From NCBI RefSeq assembly GCF_007362955.1, contig NZ_CP041696.1:682001-746000 (forward strand): DNA of 64,000 bases, written 5' to 3'. The notes under the pieces were generated by a model. That model was not told where the DNA came from, did no database searches, and was given only the letters and a program-made list of their open reading frames with translations. Within the stretch, counting starts at the first letter, position 1. Every line of letters starts with the position of its first letter. Source of the DNA: Lysinibacillus fusiformis. Its GTDB lineage: Bacteria; Bacillota; Bacilli; Bacillales_A; Planococcaceae. Positions 24,665 through 34,147 of this stretch are shown piece by piece. A program made the position numbers and the translations under genes.

Positions 24665-25378
24665 CTAAATGCCGCCCTTACTATAAGCAGTCACCCTTTT
24701 TTCAATCCGATGTGCAATCCATTCAATAATTGCAGACACACCCCAATAAATTAATCCCACAGCAATAAAAGCCTCTAAAAATTTTAAATTAACTGATGCC
24801 ACGATAGTGGCTACGCCGGTTAACTCCTTTATCGAAACGAAAAATGCTAATGATGTCGCATGTAAAAAACCAATAAAAACGTTCGTAAAGTTTGGAATCG
24901 ACTGACTAAATGCTTGTGGCAATATAAACCGACGCATCGCTTGTGAAAATGTTAGACCTACAGCATACGCCGCTTCAAGTTGCCCCTTTGGTACGCCTAA
25001 AATACCCGCTCGTATAATCTCCGAGGCATACGCTCCGGCACTTAATGTCAGCGCAAGTATTACAAAAAACAAAATAGGGATGGTATTTGAATCGAAACTC
25101 AACTTCAGGGCTTGCGCGATAGCATCCACTACAATTGGTATCCCAAAATAAATCAGCATAATATGCATAATAATCGGTGTTCCTCTGAAAAAGGATACAT
25201 AAAAATTTAATAATGGAGCGAAAATTTTTATATTTTGTATCCGCACAAATGCTACCACTATGCCTATTAAAATGCCCAGAACAACAGGTGTAAACGTCAT
25301 GAACAAAGTTAACGGCAACACCTTACAAATTTCCTGAAATGCTTCAAAAATAAAAGAAATGTCAATTGTCAAAGTCAA
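24665..25378 (-). CDS. Amino-acid ABC importer permease (TcyM/TcyL-like)
   Basis: Inner-membrane permease of a polar amino-acid importer. The 237 residues have about five hydrophobic helices and the family segments FYVSFFRGTPIIMHIMLIYF (about 57-76), SAGAYASEIIRAGI (about 113-126) and the EAA loop GQLEAAYAVGLTFSQAMRRF (about 132-151). It lies 6 bp after the partner permease and forms the heterodimer with it. By context the ligand is cystine or another S-substituted cysteine. Confidence 0.92.
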   Translation of the reverse strand: MTLTIDISFIFEAFQEICKVLPLTLFMTFTPVVLGILIGIVVAFVRIQNIKIFAPLLNFYVSFFRGTPIIMHIMLIYFGIPIVVDAIAQALKLSFDSNTIPILFFVILALTLSAGAYASEIIRAGILGVPKGQLEAAYAVGLTFSQAMRRFILPQAFSQSIPNFTNVFIGFLHATSLAFFVSIKELTGVATIVASVNLKFLEAFIAVGLIYWGVSAIIEWIAHRIEKRVTAYSKGGI

Positions 25379-25384
25379 GTCCCC

Positions 25385-26089
25385 CTAGCTCGTCGCTAGT
25401 TCTTTCTGCATATAGCGATTGAGATAGCGTTCATTGCGTTTTAATAGCTTTTCTAGTAATACAACGATGACATAGTACAAGATAGAGAGTGCAATATAAA
25501 TTTCTAGTGCTCGAGTTGTGGAGGCAATAAGTGTTTCCCCACGTCCCACCATATCCATTACCCCGATTGAAAAGGCCAGCGAGGTATCCTTTAATGAACT
25601 AATCATTGTGTTCGTCATATTGGGAAAAGCAACACGAATGGCCTGTGGAAGCACAATCCGTATAAAAGCTTGCTTACGACTTAAACCAACTGAATAGGCT
25701 GCTTCTATTTGACCGCGATCAACCGTTAAAATCGCTGCCCTAAAAATTTCTGCAAATGCGGCTGCGTTGCTGAATGTATACGTAATAATGACAAAATAAA
25801 TGGCGTTCACCCTTGTTACATCAATCTGAATACTTTGTAAGACTGCTGGTATGCCATAAAACACTAAAAATAACTGCACGAGTATTGGCGTACCTCTAAT
25901 ATACGATATATATATTGATACGAGCTGCTTCAAAACAGGTATGTGAAGCAGCTTCGGTATAGCGACTACTATACCGAGTACCATACCAAAAAGAATCGAA
26001 AATACTAATATTTCAAGTGTTACGGGCAAATACTGAAGCAATGTCGGGAGTACGTCCGCTATTAGCATGAAGTCGAAATCATTCGCCAT
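25385..26089 (-). CDS. Amino-acid ABC importer permease (TcyL/TcyM-like)
   Basis: Second membrane subunit of the same importer, 234 residues with about five helices. Family signs are YISYIRGTPILVQLFLVFYG (about 66-85), NAAAFAEIFRAAI (about 109-121) and the EAA loop RGQIEAAYSVGLSRKQAF (about 125-142). It is 26 bp after the binding protein and 6 bp before the other permease. No ATP-binding subunit is encoded anywhere in the operon, unlike the B. subtilis tcyJKLMN set. Confidence 0.92.
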   Translation of the reverse strand: MANDFDFMLIADVLPTLLQYLPVTLEILVFSILFGMVLGIVVAIPKLLHIPVLKQLVSIYISYIRGTPILVQLFLVFYGIPAVLQSIQIDVTRVNAIYFVIITYTFSNAAAFAEIFRAAILTVDRGQIEAAYSVGLSRKQAFIRIVLPQAIRVAFPNMTNTMISSLKDTSLAFSIGVMDMVGRGETLIASTTRALEIYIALSILYYVIVVLLEKLLKRNERYLNRYMQKELATS

Positions 26090-26115
26090 TCTTCCTTCAC
26101 CCTTTCCTATTTAGC

Positions 26116-26940
26116 TTAGAAATCGACTGAATAATCATCACCTAACCATTTTTCACTAAGCTCACTTACAACCCCGTCTGCTTTTAGCTCTTTAATGGCT
26201 TCATCAATACGTTCCTGTAATGCCACCGAATCTTTATTAAGTAAAAAATAAACTTTGGAGTTTAATAATGCATCCCCTACAACTTTCTGTTGGGCCTCAT
26301 TGTTTTCGTTATAATACTTTACTGCAAATGGTGTTGTAATGATTGCATCGATACGACCCGTAGCAATTTGGTTATTGACATCTGCTGAACCAGACGAATA
26401 AACAATATTTACACCTAAATCGTGCTCTTTATTGTATTTCTCTAGAAAAACAGCCGAGTTACTCGTCGCTGAAACACTGACACTCTTTCCTTTTAAATCA
26501 TCAATGGATTGGATTTCATCATTTTTTGCATTTACCGTTACCTTTAATGGAAATACATTGTAGGGCTCCTTATTGAATAAGAACTTCTTCTCTCGCTCAC
26601 TATTGACTTCCATTTGATGTGCGACAAAATCAATTTTTTTTGTTTCTAAACTTAGTAGTAAGTTAGAAAATTCCATAGTTTTAAATTCAAATTCATATTC
26701 TGGTAGTTTTTCATCAATGGCACGCACTAGCTCGACATCATACCCTGTTAAGTTTCCTTTATCATCTAAGAAGCATATATTAGGAAATTGCGTGCCGGTG
26801 CCAACAATAATCTTTTGAACATCTTTTCCCTCTTGTGCTGAATCATTTTTACTGGCATCTCCTTCAGAATTCTCAACACTTGTGCAAGCTGTTAAAAGTA
26901 AGGTAAGCACTATTGTTAAATAAAGTGATAATTTTTTCAT
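26116..26940 (-). CDS. Amino-acid ABC importer binding lipoprotein (TcyJ/TcyK-like)
   Basis: Extracellular solute-binding lipoprotein for a polar amino acid. The 274 residues begin with a lipoprotein signal ending LTACTS (lipid-modified Cys about residue 19), an Asp/Ser-rich linker, then a PBPb domain with PNICFLDDKGNLTGYDVELV (about 52-71), FSNLLLSLETKKIDFVAHQM and the closing LSEKWLGDD. Its place before two permeases and after the glutaredoxin-like gene fits cystine-family import. The ligand is inferred from context. Confidence 0.9.
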   Translation of the reverse strand: MKKLSLYLTIVLTLLLTACTSVENSEGDASKNDSAQEGKDVQKIIVGTGTQFPNICFLDDKGNLTGYDVELVRAIDEKLPEYEFEFKTMEFSNLLLSLETKKIDFVAHQMEVNSEREKKFLFNKEPYNVFPLKVTVNAKNDEIQSIDDLKGKSVSVSATSNSAVFLEKYNKEHDLGVNIVYSSGSADVNNQIATGRIDAIITTPFAVKYYNENNEAQQKVVGDALLNSKVYFLLNKDSVALQERIDEAIKELKADGVVSELSEKWLGDDYSVDF

Positions 26941-26958
26941 ACAATTCCTCTTTTCGTA

Positions 26959-27243
26959 TTAAATATGCGAAGGCACGCTATCAGCAAGTGCTGCTTTTAA
27001 ATACTCTAGCCCTATTTCCGTTACAGCTTTGTACACACCATTTTCACTTGAGCCAATTTCTATAACTGGTACATAACGTACACCATACTTTGACTCAAGA
27101 ATGTCACGAAATGCATCATTATGTGTCACATCGACTGTTTTATAAGCGATACCCTCCGCATGCAAATACGTTTTTACTTCTTCACAATAGCTGCATCCTT
27201 GTTTTGACCAAACTATTATATCTATCTTTTTTGTCATGTTCAT
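26959..27243 (-). CDS. Glutaredoxin-like protein (YtnI-like)
   Basis: A 94-residue thioredoxin-fold protein with the redox-active CSYC motif in SKQGCSYCEEVKTYL (about 13-27) and the cis-Pro segment YVPVIEIG (about 57-64). It fits B. subtilis YtnI, encoded in the same operon type between the monooxygenase and transporter genes. It may reduce disulfides of imported cysteine compounds or serve the monooxygenases; neither is proven. It lies 13 bp from the upstream gene. Confidence 0.87.
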   Translation of the reverse strand: MNMTKKIDIIVWSKQGCSYCEEVKTYLHAEGIAYKTVDVTHNDAFRDILESKYGVRYVPVIEIGSSENGVYKAVTEIGLEYLKAALADSVPSHI

Positions 27244-27256
27244 ATCCCCCTTACCC

Positions 27257-28270
27257 TTAGCTAACTGCTTCCTTTTGTTGTAAATGTAAATTCACTGGAC
27301 TTAACAGCTCAAATGATCGCTCCCGCTCAAATGCCTTCAATACAGGCGTATGCAGGATGAATTCATCAATTTGGTATTGCACATGATAGCCATCTAATTT
27401 TTCTTTTATATCTTCAGGAGTGCCGTATAAAATATCTGCATCATACTGCTGTACGGTGAAAGACTCCCCTGATTCTTGCCCAAATTTTTCAGCCAGCTCG
27501 ACAGAATTCAATGTTAAGCTTCGACCACTGGCTAAATGCACCTTCGTAATTTTTTGTTCGCCCACTAAGTCTTTTGCTTCCTCTTTTGTTGGTGCAGCAA
27601 GAGCCGCAATGGAAATTGCAAAATGACCTTTAGGATTATGCGTGCGGTATGCCTCAGCTGCTTCTTTTAACACATCATGATCACTATTGATAAAGCGAGC
27701 AAACACAAAGGCAATGCCTAACTTCCCTGCAAGGGCGGCACTCTGTGAACTCGCACCAAGTAAAAATAGCGATGGCTTCACCTTTGGAATAGGCGTTGCC
27801 AGTACACCATGCAGGTCATGTTCTACAGGTACCGTATCATCAAGTAAGTGCTGTAAAAATGTGAGTCGTTCCTCAAAATCTTCCCCTTTGTTAATCGTGC
27901 CATATTGCAATGCCTTAGTAGAAAGTGGCAAACCCCCCGGCGCTTTGCCAATGCCTAAGTCTACTCTTCCCGGTTCCAACGATGCGAGCACATGAAAATT
28001 TTCTGCAACCTTATATGGGCTATAATGCTGCAACATGACGCCTCCTGAGCCAATGTTGATGGATTTTGTCTTCGCTAGTAGATAAGATACTAAAACCTCC
28101 GGTGATGTCCCAGCTAATGTATCTGTATTGTGGTGTTCAGACACCCAAAAGCGTGAATAGCCTAACTGCTCTGCTTTTTGTGCTAATGCCACCGTATTTT
28201 GTAAAGTCTGTTCGTTTGTTGCGTCCTCAATAATTGGACTTTGATCGAGTATGCCTAATGAATAACTCAT
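27257..28270 (-). CDS. LLM-class flavin-dependent monooxygenase (YtmO-like)
   Basis: Luciferase-like FMN-dependent oxidoreductase of 337 residues. Signs are RFWVSEHHNTDTLAGTSPEV (about 40-59), IGSGGVMLQHYSPYKVAENF (about 76-95) and the P.RVDLGIGKAPGG loop. The closest functional match by context is YtmO of the B. subtilis ytmI operon. It may oxidise a sulfur compound with reduced flavin and oxygen, releasing sulfur for cysteine synthesis. It lies between the NtaA-type monooxygenase and the glutaredoxin-like gene in one transcript. Confidence 0.9.
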   Translation of the reverse strand: MSYSLGILDQSPIIEDATNEQTLQNTVALAQKAEQLGYSRFWVSEHHNTDTLAGTSPEVLVSYLLAKTKSINIGSGGVMLQHYSPYKVAENFHVLASLEPGRVDLGIGKAPGGLPLSTKALQYGTINKGEDFEERLTFLQHLLDDTVPVEHDLHGVLATPIPKVKPSLFLLGASSQSAALAGKLGIAFVFARFINSDHDVLKEAAEAYRTHNPKGHFAISIAALAAPTKEEAKDLVGEQKITKVHLASGRSLTLNSVELAEKFGQESGESFTVQQYDADILYGTPEDIKEKLDGYHVQYQIDEFILHTPVLKAFERERSFELLSPVNLHLQQKEAVS

Positions 28271-28316
28271 ACTTAGCCTCCTTAAACTACTTTATTCAAA
28301 TAAATTTACTTGGTTT

Positions 28317-29648
28317 TTAGACAGACTGTTTGACAAATCGACTTTCTTTAAAAGGTAAACCTAAATTGCCTCGTAATGTATCTGCCTCGTATTCCTCTCT
28401 ATATAGCCCACGTTCTTGTAAAATCGGTACAACTTTATCGACAAAATCATCAAGTGCTCCAGGTACTGTTACACCTATAATAAAGCCATCCGCAGCTTCT
28501 TTTTCAAACCATTCCTGCACTAAATCTGCAATGTGCCGTGCTGTACCAAAGAAGGCAGTTTTTGGCGTCGCTTCCCGTAAAGCCACTTGGCGAAGTGTTA
28601 GCCCCTCTTCTCTTGCATACTTTTTAATATAATCTGTCGTACTTCGGAAGCTATTTGCCCCAATATCGCCAAGCTCTGGGAACGGCGCATCCACATCATA
28701 CTGTGTAAAATCATGATGATCGAAGTAGCGACCTAAATAAGCGAGTGCACGTTCAATGGACACAAGCTCTAAGATTTCCTGATATTTTCCTTCTGCTTCC
28801 TCAATTGTGTCGCCAATGATCGGTGATATGCCTGGAAAAATTTTCACCTCATCCGGGTTACGCCCAAATGCTTTAATCTCTTCCTTGACCTTTTTATAAA
28901 ACTTTTGTGACTCTTCTATGGACCCACCATGTGTAAATATTGCATCTGCATCCTTTGCCGCTAAGCGAATGCCTGCATCGGATGAACCCGCTTGAAAAAT
29001 TACCGGCTGACCTTGTCGAGAGCGAGCAATATTTAACGGTCCTTGTACAGAGAAATACTTACCTTTATGGTTCAAGGTGTGGAGTTTTTCTTGGTCAAAA
29101 AATACATCGTTTTCAACATCTGCAACAAAGGCATTATCGTCCCATGAATCCCAAAGACCTTTGGCTACCTCTAAATACTCCTCTGCAATTTGGTAGCGTT
29201 CCGCGTGGCTTGGGTGTTGTTCGATTGTTTTATTGTAGTTCAATGCTGAGCTTTCTAATGGTGTCGTCACTACATTCCAGCCTGCTCGACCACCACTAAT
29301 AAGATCGAGTGATGCAAACTGGCGCGCCACTGTAAATGGCTCACTATAAGACGTTGAAACAGTCCCGACTAACCCAATGTTTTTTGTCACTACGGCCAAT
29401 GCCGATAAAATAGTCAGTGGCTCAAAGCGATTTAAAAAATGTGGAATCGATTTTTCATTGATAAATACGCCATCTGCAATAAAAACAACATCAAATTTTC
29501 CTTGTTCTGCCTTTTGTGCCTGCTGCGTATAAAATGGCAAGCTTACACTTTGATTGCTTGCTACCTTTGGGTGACGCCAACTTGAAATATTACCACCGAC
29601 TCCATGAATAATTGCTCCAAATCGAATTTTATCCTGTCTCACCATCAT
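28317..29648 (-). CDS. NtaA/SnaA/DszA-type FMN-dependent monooxygenase (YtnJ-like)
   Basis: A 443-residue flavin monooxygenase of the NtaA/SnaA/DszA group. It shows [18 protein letters not shown] at the start, [11 protein letters not shown] (about 52-62), [20 protein letters not shown] (about 113-132) and [20 protein letters not shown] (about 213-232). B. subtilis YtnJ has the same operon position; YxeK, of the same group, cleaves the C-S bond of N-acetylated S-substituted cysteines. A similar role with the acetyltransferase of this operon is the best inference. It is the first structural gene downstream of the LysR gene. Confidence 0.92.
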   Translation of the reverse strand: MMVRQDKIRFGAIIHGVGGNISSWRHPKVASNQSVSLPFYTQQAQKAEQGKFDVVFIADGVFINEKSIPHFLNRFEPLTILSALAVVTKNIGLVGTVSTSYSEPFTVARQFASLDLISGGRAGWNVVTTPLESSALNYNKTIEQHPSHAERYQIAEEYLEVAKGLWDSWDDNAFVADVENDVFFDQEKLHTLNHKGKYFSVQGPLNIARSRQGQPVIFQAGSSDAGIRLAAKDADAIFTHGGSIEESQKFYKKVKEEIKAFGRNPDEVKIFPGISPIIGDTIEEAEGKYQEILELVSIERALAYLGRYFDHHDFTQYDVDAPFPELGDIGANSFRSTTDYIKKYAREEGLTLRQVALREATPKTAFFGTARHIADLVQEWFEKEAADGFIIGVTVPGALDDFVDKVVPILQERGLYREEYEADTLRGNLGLPFKESRFVKQSV

Positions 29649-29843
29649 TTTTTCCTCCTGAATTTTTATATTTACTAAACATAGCGGTAAAGTATGTTTT
29701 TATTTAAAAAATAATATTTCACTTATGCTGCTCAACGAACAAGCATAAATAAAATAGGATTGAGGAAGATATTACAGTTCATTTAAACATTATGCAATAG
29801 GTAACTTAATAGAAAAAATTTTACTTTTCTATAAAATATTTTA

Positions 29844-30743
29844 TCAATCGAGTTTTTCTTGTGCGCATTCAAATTGCACAGCCGTTTCCAAAATAGTTTC
29901 CCAGAATGCTGGTGCAAGTGTATCCTTATTCATATATGTCAAAAATATATGCTGGTTCATATCTAGCAAATGTTTCACGTCCATTTCTATAAATTCCCCA
30001 CTTTCAAGCTCTTTTTTCACACATAAGTGTGGCAAAAAGCTCATGTATTCTTTCGTGCGAATTAATGCCTTGGCTACTTCTAAATGGTCTGTACGCACTT
30101 CAATATTTGCTGTCACACCTTCTACCTCAAACATCTTATGCACATAATTCCAATCAAACGCCCCACACTCAAAAAACACCATTTTCTGTTTTGCAAGTTC
30201 CTTTGCTTTAATAAAAGAATTTCGGTTAAAAGGATGTTCTTGATGCATAACCAGTTTGACTGCATTACTTAGCAATAACTCATTATTAATTCCTTCTTTA
30301 TGCACATATTGAATAAACCCTATATCGATCTGGTGACTTTGCAGTTTTTCTAAAATTACACTTGTTGAACCAGTAATAATTTGAAAGCGCATATGTGGAA
30401 AAATTTCTTTCCATTTGGGTAGCGCATAAGCTAAAAAATATTGAGCCGTCACTAAGTTTGCGCCGATACAAATTTCATTTGATTGCTGTGTTTCCTGTAA
30501 TTGCTTCTTTCCTTGCTGAAACGTTTGCACAATCTGTGTCGCAAATGGCAAGAAATCCTTCCCCTTATCCGATAATATGACGCTTCGCCCATCCCGGTGA
30601 AATAATTCAACATTTAATTCTCGCTCCAATGATTTAATACGAGCCGTCACTGTTGGTTGCGACAAAAACAATACATTGGCAGCTTTATGAATACTCTTGT
30701 AATGCACTACATATAAAAACGCCTCGATATGATCAATATTCAA
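29844..30743 (-). CDS. LysR-family regulator of the ytm-type operon (YtlI-like)
   Basis: Predicted activator with an N-terminal winged helix (about 1-60: HKAANVLFLSQPTVTARIKS) and a C-terminal periplasmic-binding-like effector domain. A TTG start at 30743 is chosen over the in-frame ATG at 30758. It puts the GGGAGGG site six bases before the start and gives the usual LysR opening (NIDHIEAFLYVVHYKSIHKA). It lies upstream of, and in line with, the structural genes, with a 195-bp gap that should hold the operon promoter. YtlI activates the ytmI operon in B. subtilis; the same is inferred here. Confidence 0.88.
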   Translation of the reverse strand: MNIDHIEAFLYVVHYKSIHKAANVLFLSQPTVTARIKSLERELNVELFHRDGRSVILSDKGKDFLPFATQIVQTFQQGKKQLQETQQSNEICIGANLVTAQYFLAYALPKWKEIFPHMRFQIITGSTSVILEKLQSHQIDIGFIQYVHKEGINNELLLSNAVKLVMHQEHPFNRNSFIKAKELAKQKMVFFECGAFDWNYVHKMFEVEGVTANIEVRTDHLEVAKALIRTKEYMSFLPHLCVKKELESGEFIEMDVKHLLDMNQHIFLTYMNKDTLAPAFWETILETAVQFECAQEKLD

Positions 30744-30867
30744 GCATAGCCCTCCCATAATTCCTTATTTATCCTATTATATAGACTTCCCCCTTAATTC
30801 TCTATAAAATATTGGAAAACTAGGTATTCAACTTATCAAATAGTGATTGAATCCTTCTGTAAAAAGA

Positions 30868-30901
30868 TAAAAAAAAGTAACCCAGCGTCTCCCAGGTTAC
30901 T
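30868..30901 (-). terminator. Strong terminator upstream of the LysR gene
   Basis: On the minus strand AGTAACC pairs with GGTTACT and is followed by eight T. It lies about 125 bp before the LysR start, so it ends a separate short transcript or attenuates the LysR message. Confidence 0.8.
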
Positions 30902-30912
30902 TTCACTATGTA

Positions 30913-31012
30913 GCGATGAGGCCATCCATCTTGACAACTGTCATCGCGTACGACACACATCCCTCTGTTTGCTTGCCGTTGTTATGTTATTCAAAAATGA
31001 CACCCTCTGTTG
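30913..31012 (-). ncRNA. Candidate structured RNA between argF and the LysR gene
   Basis: Read on the minus strand: two copies of an AACAGAGGG-TGT box (complements of 31000-31011 and 30957-30969), then the 7-bp stem GCGATGA/TCATCGC (30913-30947) with a 21-nt loop, then the terminator at 30868-30901. This is what a small RNA or a leader with attenuation would look like. It matches no riboswitch class I can name and has no T-box signature. No coding frame is convincing. Confidence 0.4.
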
Positions 31013-31024
31013 CCAACTTGAACT

Positions 31025-31055
31025 CAAAAATATAGCACTTCTCAACCCGAGAAGT
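31025..31055 (-). terminator. argF terminator
   Basis: On the minus strand ACTTCTC-GGGTT-GAGAAGT is followed by a T-rich tract. It is about 85 bp past the argF stop. The rest of the 382-bp gap between argF and the LysR gene is covered by the candidate RNA and terminator entries. Confidence 0.6.
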
Positions 31056-31140
31056 ATATGTCAATCATTAAACGATAATTGAAGTAAAAACTGTCTTCCT
31101 TAGCTAGCTCGTCGCAGATTAAGAGAAGCTTGGTATTGCA

Positions 31141-32106
31141 TTATCCTAGAATGGATGCAAGTACTGCTTTCTGTGCATGTAGTCTATTTTCTGCTTGCTC
31201 AAAAATGTAAGAATTAGGTCCATCTATAACAGATGTTGCCACTTCTTCTTCACGATGCGCTGGTAAGCAATGTAAGAACATATAATCTGGTTTGGCATGG
31301 GCAACTAGCTCGTCATTGATTTGATATGCAGCAAAGTCTTGTAGGCGTTTTGCAGCTTCCTCTTCTTGCCCCATCGATGTCCAAACATCTGCGTAAACAG
31401 CATCCGCATCTTTTACCGCTTCTACTGGATCATTTGTAATTGTAATCATACTGCCATTTGCCGCTGCGATAGCTTGTGCTTTTGCGATAACCGCTGTATC
31501 ACATTCATAGCCAATTGGCGTTGCAACTGCTACGTGCATTCCTACGTGTGCAGAAGCCACTACTAATGAGTGCGCCACGTTGTTGCCATCTCCAACATAT
31601 GCAATTTTAAGTCCCTTTAGTTCACCCTTATTTTCAGCAATTGTTTCTAAATCCGCTAATGCTTGGCATGGGTGATAAATATCTGTTAAGCCATTTATAA
31701 CTGGAATGGAAGCATGTTTTGCAAGTTCTTTTACCATGGCATGTGAATTTGCACGGATCATAATACCATCTAAGTAACCTGACAGCACATGCGCTGTATC
31801 ATAAATTGACTCACCGCGTCCAATCTGCAAATCACGTGCATGCATAAACATACCTTTACCACCTAATTGATTCATGCCTACTTCAAAGGAAATACGTGTA
31901 CGTGTTGAATGTTTTTCAAATATCATGCCGAGTGTCTTTCCTTCAAGTAACTTTGGACATGTACCTTCTTTTGTAATAATTTTAAGTTGCGTTGACAGAG
32001 CAACTAACCCCTGTACTTCTTCACTTGTATAGTCTAGCAAAGTCAGTAGATCTTTTCCTTTTAAGCTGGACACTAACTTCAACTGTACTTCTTCTAGTAA
32101 TTTCAT
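31141..32106 (-). CDS. argF: Ornithine carbamoyltransferase
   Basis: Converts ornithine and carbamoyl phosphate to citrulline in arginine synthesis (the same fold serves catabolic ArcB). The 321 residues hold the carbamoyl-phosphate motif STRTR (67-71), the segment HPCQALADL, and the ornithine-site motif [10 protein letters not shown] near 277. It stands alone, away from other arg genes, so the biosynthetic reading rests on the absence of arcA/arcC nearby. AT-rich ARG-box-like stretches lie upstream (about 32140-32275) but none matches well enough to call. Confidence 0.92.
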   Translation of the reverse strand: MKLLEEVQLKLVSSLKGKDLLTLLDYTSEEVQGLVALSTQLKIITKEGTCPKLLEGKTLGMIFEKHSTRTRISFEVGMNQLGGKGMFMHARDLQIGRGESIYDTAHVLSGYLDGIMIRANSHAMVKELAKHASIPVINGLTDIYHPCQALADLETIAENKGELKGLKIAYVGDGNNVAHSLVVASAHVGMHVAVATPIGYECDTAVIAKAQAIAAANGSMITITNDPVEAVKDADAVYADVWTSMGQEEEAAKRLQDFAAYQINDELVAHAKPDYMFLHCLPAHREEEVATSVIDGPNSYIFEQAENRLHAQKAVLASILG

Positions 32107-32307
32107 AGCCTTCGCTCCTTGCTTTTGTTGCTGTTGAATTTAGTATACACATGCATAAATATAAAATCAACTGAATTTTTATGTTTATTTTCAAAAATTA
32201 GAATTCTATTGCTAGTTGTGTCAAAAATGCGTCAATCCGAATATTTATGCATAATTCATTTTTTCTTAACTGAATTGATTTCTTATGTATTTCAAAAAGT
32301 CCCAATT

Positions 32308-32335
32308 AAAAAAGAGCCTGCCCGAAGGCAAGCTC
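32308..32335 (-). terminator. Terminator after the M42 aminopeptidase gene
   Basis: On the minus strand the stem GAGC-TTGCC/GGCAG-GCTC with a TTCG loop is followed by six T, directly past the stop codon. Confidence 0.85.
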
Positions 32336-32345
32336 ATCATATATA

Positions 32346-33434
32346 TTAGTCAAATGTAATTTTGTTCACTGCATCGCGGTCTAATTTTTTAATCACTTCA
32401 ACCATTAATTTTACAGCATTATCATAGTCATCACGGTGTAAAATACCTGCATGTGAGTGAATATAGCGTGTAGCAATACCGATTGATAGAGCCGGTACAC
32501 CATTTGCAGTAACATGGATAGAACCAGCATCTGTACCGCCGCCAGCCATCGCCTCAAATTGATACGGAATATTGTTGTCATCTGCTACATCTAAAACGAA
32601 TTCACGTAGGCCACGATGTGATACCATAGACGCATCATAAACAACGATTTGTGGTCCAGCACCCATTTTACTGTTGGATTCTTTTGCTGTTACCCCTGGT
32701 GTATCCCCAGCAATACCAACGTCCACTGCAAATCCGATATCTGGCTGAATTTTATGTGTTGCTGTTTTCGCACCACGAAGGCCAACTTCCTCTTGTACGT
32801 TCCCTACAGAGTACAGGATATTTGGATGCTTTTCATCTTTTAATGCTTTCATAACATCAATAGCAATTGCACAGCCGATACGGTTATCCCATGCTTTTGC
32901 TAATAAATATTTGTCATTTTTCATGACATTGAATTCGAAATATGGTGTTACCATATCACCAGGACGTACGCCCCATTCCAATACCTCTTCTTTTGAAGCA
33001 GCTCCAACATCGATAAACATATCTTTGATGTCTACCACTTTGTTACGCACTTCTGCTGGTAAAATATGAGGTGGTTTAGAACCAATCACCCCGATAACTT
33101 CTTCACCTTTGCGCGTAGTAATTGTAACACGCTGCGCAAGCATAACTTGGCTCCACCAGCCACCAACAGTTTGGAATTTAATAAATCCTTTGTCGTCAAT
33201 TTGTGTCACCATGAAACCTACTTCATCTAAATGACCTGCAACCACAATTTTCGGGCCATTTTCATCGCCCACTTTTTTAGCAATCACGCTACCTAAATTA
33301 TCTGTTTCTACTGAATCTGCGTACGGTGCGATATATTTTTTCATGACCTCACGAGGTGCACGTTCGTTACCTGCGATACCATTAGCATCCGTTAAATCCT
33401 TAAACATTTGCAAAGTTGAATCTAGTTGTGTCAT
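32346..33434 (-). CDS. ysdC: M42-family glutamyl/deblocking aminopeptidase (YsdC-like)
   Basis: Predicted cytosolic zinc or cobalt aminopeptidase of the M42/FrvX family, often a dodecameric tetrahedron that trims peptides. The 362 residues include metal-site segments [12 protein letters not shown] (about 65-76), [11 protein letters not shown] (about 178-188), the catalytic Glu pair in [10 protein letters not shown] (about 212-221), [11 protein letters not shown], and the final His in [12 protein letters not shown] (about 326-337). B. subtilis YsdC has nearly the same length and lies in the same ysdABC neighbourhood. Confidence 0.93.
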   Translation of the reverse strand: MTQLDSTLQMFKDLTDANGIAGNERAPREVMKKYIAPYADSVETDNLGSVIAKKVGDENGPKIVVAGHLDEVGFMVTQIDDKGFIKFQTVGGWWSQVMLAQRVTITTRKGEEVIGVIGSKPPHILPAEVRNKVVDIKDMFIDVGAASKEEVLEWGVRPGDMVTPYFEFNVMKNDKYLLAKAWDNRIGCAIAIDVMKALKDEKHPNILYSVGNVQEEVGLRGAKTATHKIQPDIGFAVDVGIAGDTPGVTAKESNSKMGAGPQIVVYDASMVSHRGLREFVLDVADDNNIPYQFEAMAGGGTDAGSIHVTANGVPALSIGIATRYIHSHAGILHRDDYDNAVKLMVEVIKKLDRDAVNKITFD

Positions 33435-33558
33435 CCTAATTCCTCCTACTTCTGATATATCTCCTCTATTATACTTCGTTTACCGAAATATTCCTAGCGA
33501 ATCGTCTGAATATTGATGTATTTTGCAACTTCATATTCAAAACACATACAACATAAAG

Positions 33559-34044
33559 TTAATAGCCACTGCGTTGGCGATTATAATTTTCTTTATTTTT
33601 CTCAATGTAGGCTGACACGACATCCTCAAAGGTAAAGCTCAGATTATACGCAAGTAAACCATAGCATTGCCAAATGGCGAAATATTTATCCTCAGTTGGC
33701 TGACTAATAAACGTTAAAATATAGTTCTGTGTCATTAAAAATATTTCCGTTAAATCACGTTTTTCCTCTATAACTGGCCATCTTTCAATTGTTGTATAAC
33801 CTGTTAGTAATCCTAGCGATAATATAAAGTGAATCGAATCCACATATTCCTCTAAAATTACGTCACGTGCTGATGGCCCTTTTGTGCTCCAAAACTTAAA
33901 GCAACGAGTTTCATTAGCAAGTTCTGCAAGTTCAACCATTAAGGCTAGTCCTTTTTCCTTAAAAACATCGTGTTCTATTTTTTGTGTTTTCTCAATAAAT
34001 TCATCAAGCTCTTTTTGCATTTTAAACAATTGTTGTAAATTCAT
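33559..34044 (-). CDS. Dimeric all-alpha dUTP diphosphatase
   Basis: Predicted dUTPase of the all-alpha NTP-pyrophosphatase group (dUTPase_2), which removes dUTP. The 161 residues show the helical metal-binding motifs ELAELANETRCFKFW (about 37-51) and EEYVDSIHFILSLG (about 65-78), where Glu and Asp residues bind magnesium. It lies between ysdC and the divergent ysdB, an unusual neighbour compared with B. subtilis. Confidence 0.88.
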   Translation of the reverse strand: MNLQQLFKMQKELDEFIEKTQKIEHDVFKEKGLALMVELAELANETRCFKFWSTKGPSARDVILEEYVDSIHFILSLGLLTGYTTIERWPVIEEKRDLTEIFLMTQNYILTFISQPTEDKYFAIWQCYGLLAYNLSFTFEDVVSAYIEKNKENYNRQRSGY

Positions 34045-34081
34045 TTTTTTCTCCTAAATTTCTAAAAATATTTATAAATAA

Positions 34082-34110
34082 TGAAACTAATTGCCCTCTC
34101 TAATCGTATA
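34082..34110 (+). promoter_or_regulatory. SigW-type promoter of ysdB
   Basis: TGAAAC (34082-34087) and CGTATA (34105-34110) match the -35 and -10 of extracytoplasmic sigma factor SigW, with a 17-bp spacer. The site lies 38 bp upstream of ysdB, which is SigW-dependent in B. subtilis. Confidence 0.75.
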
Positions 34111-34147
34111 GGAAGGAATAACCTTTCTTCAAGGGGGAATTTAAAAA

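Noticed and set aside
32140-32275. ARG boxes upstream of argF
   Set aside because: AT-rich stretches such as CATGCATAAATATAAAA partly fit, but the region is AT-rich throughout and no site matches both halves well.
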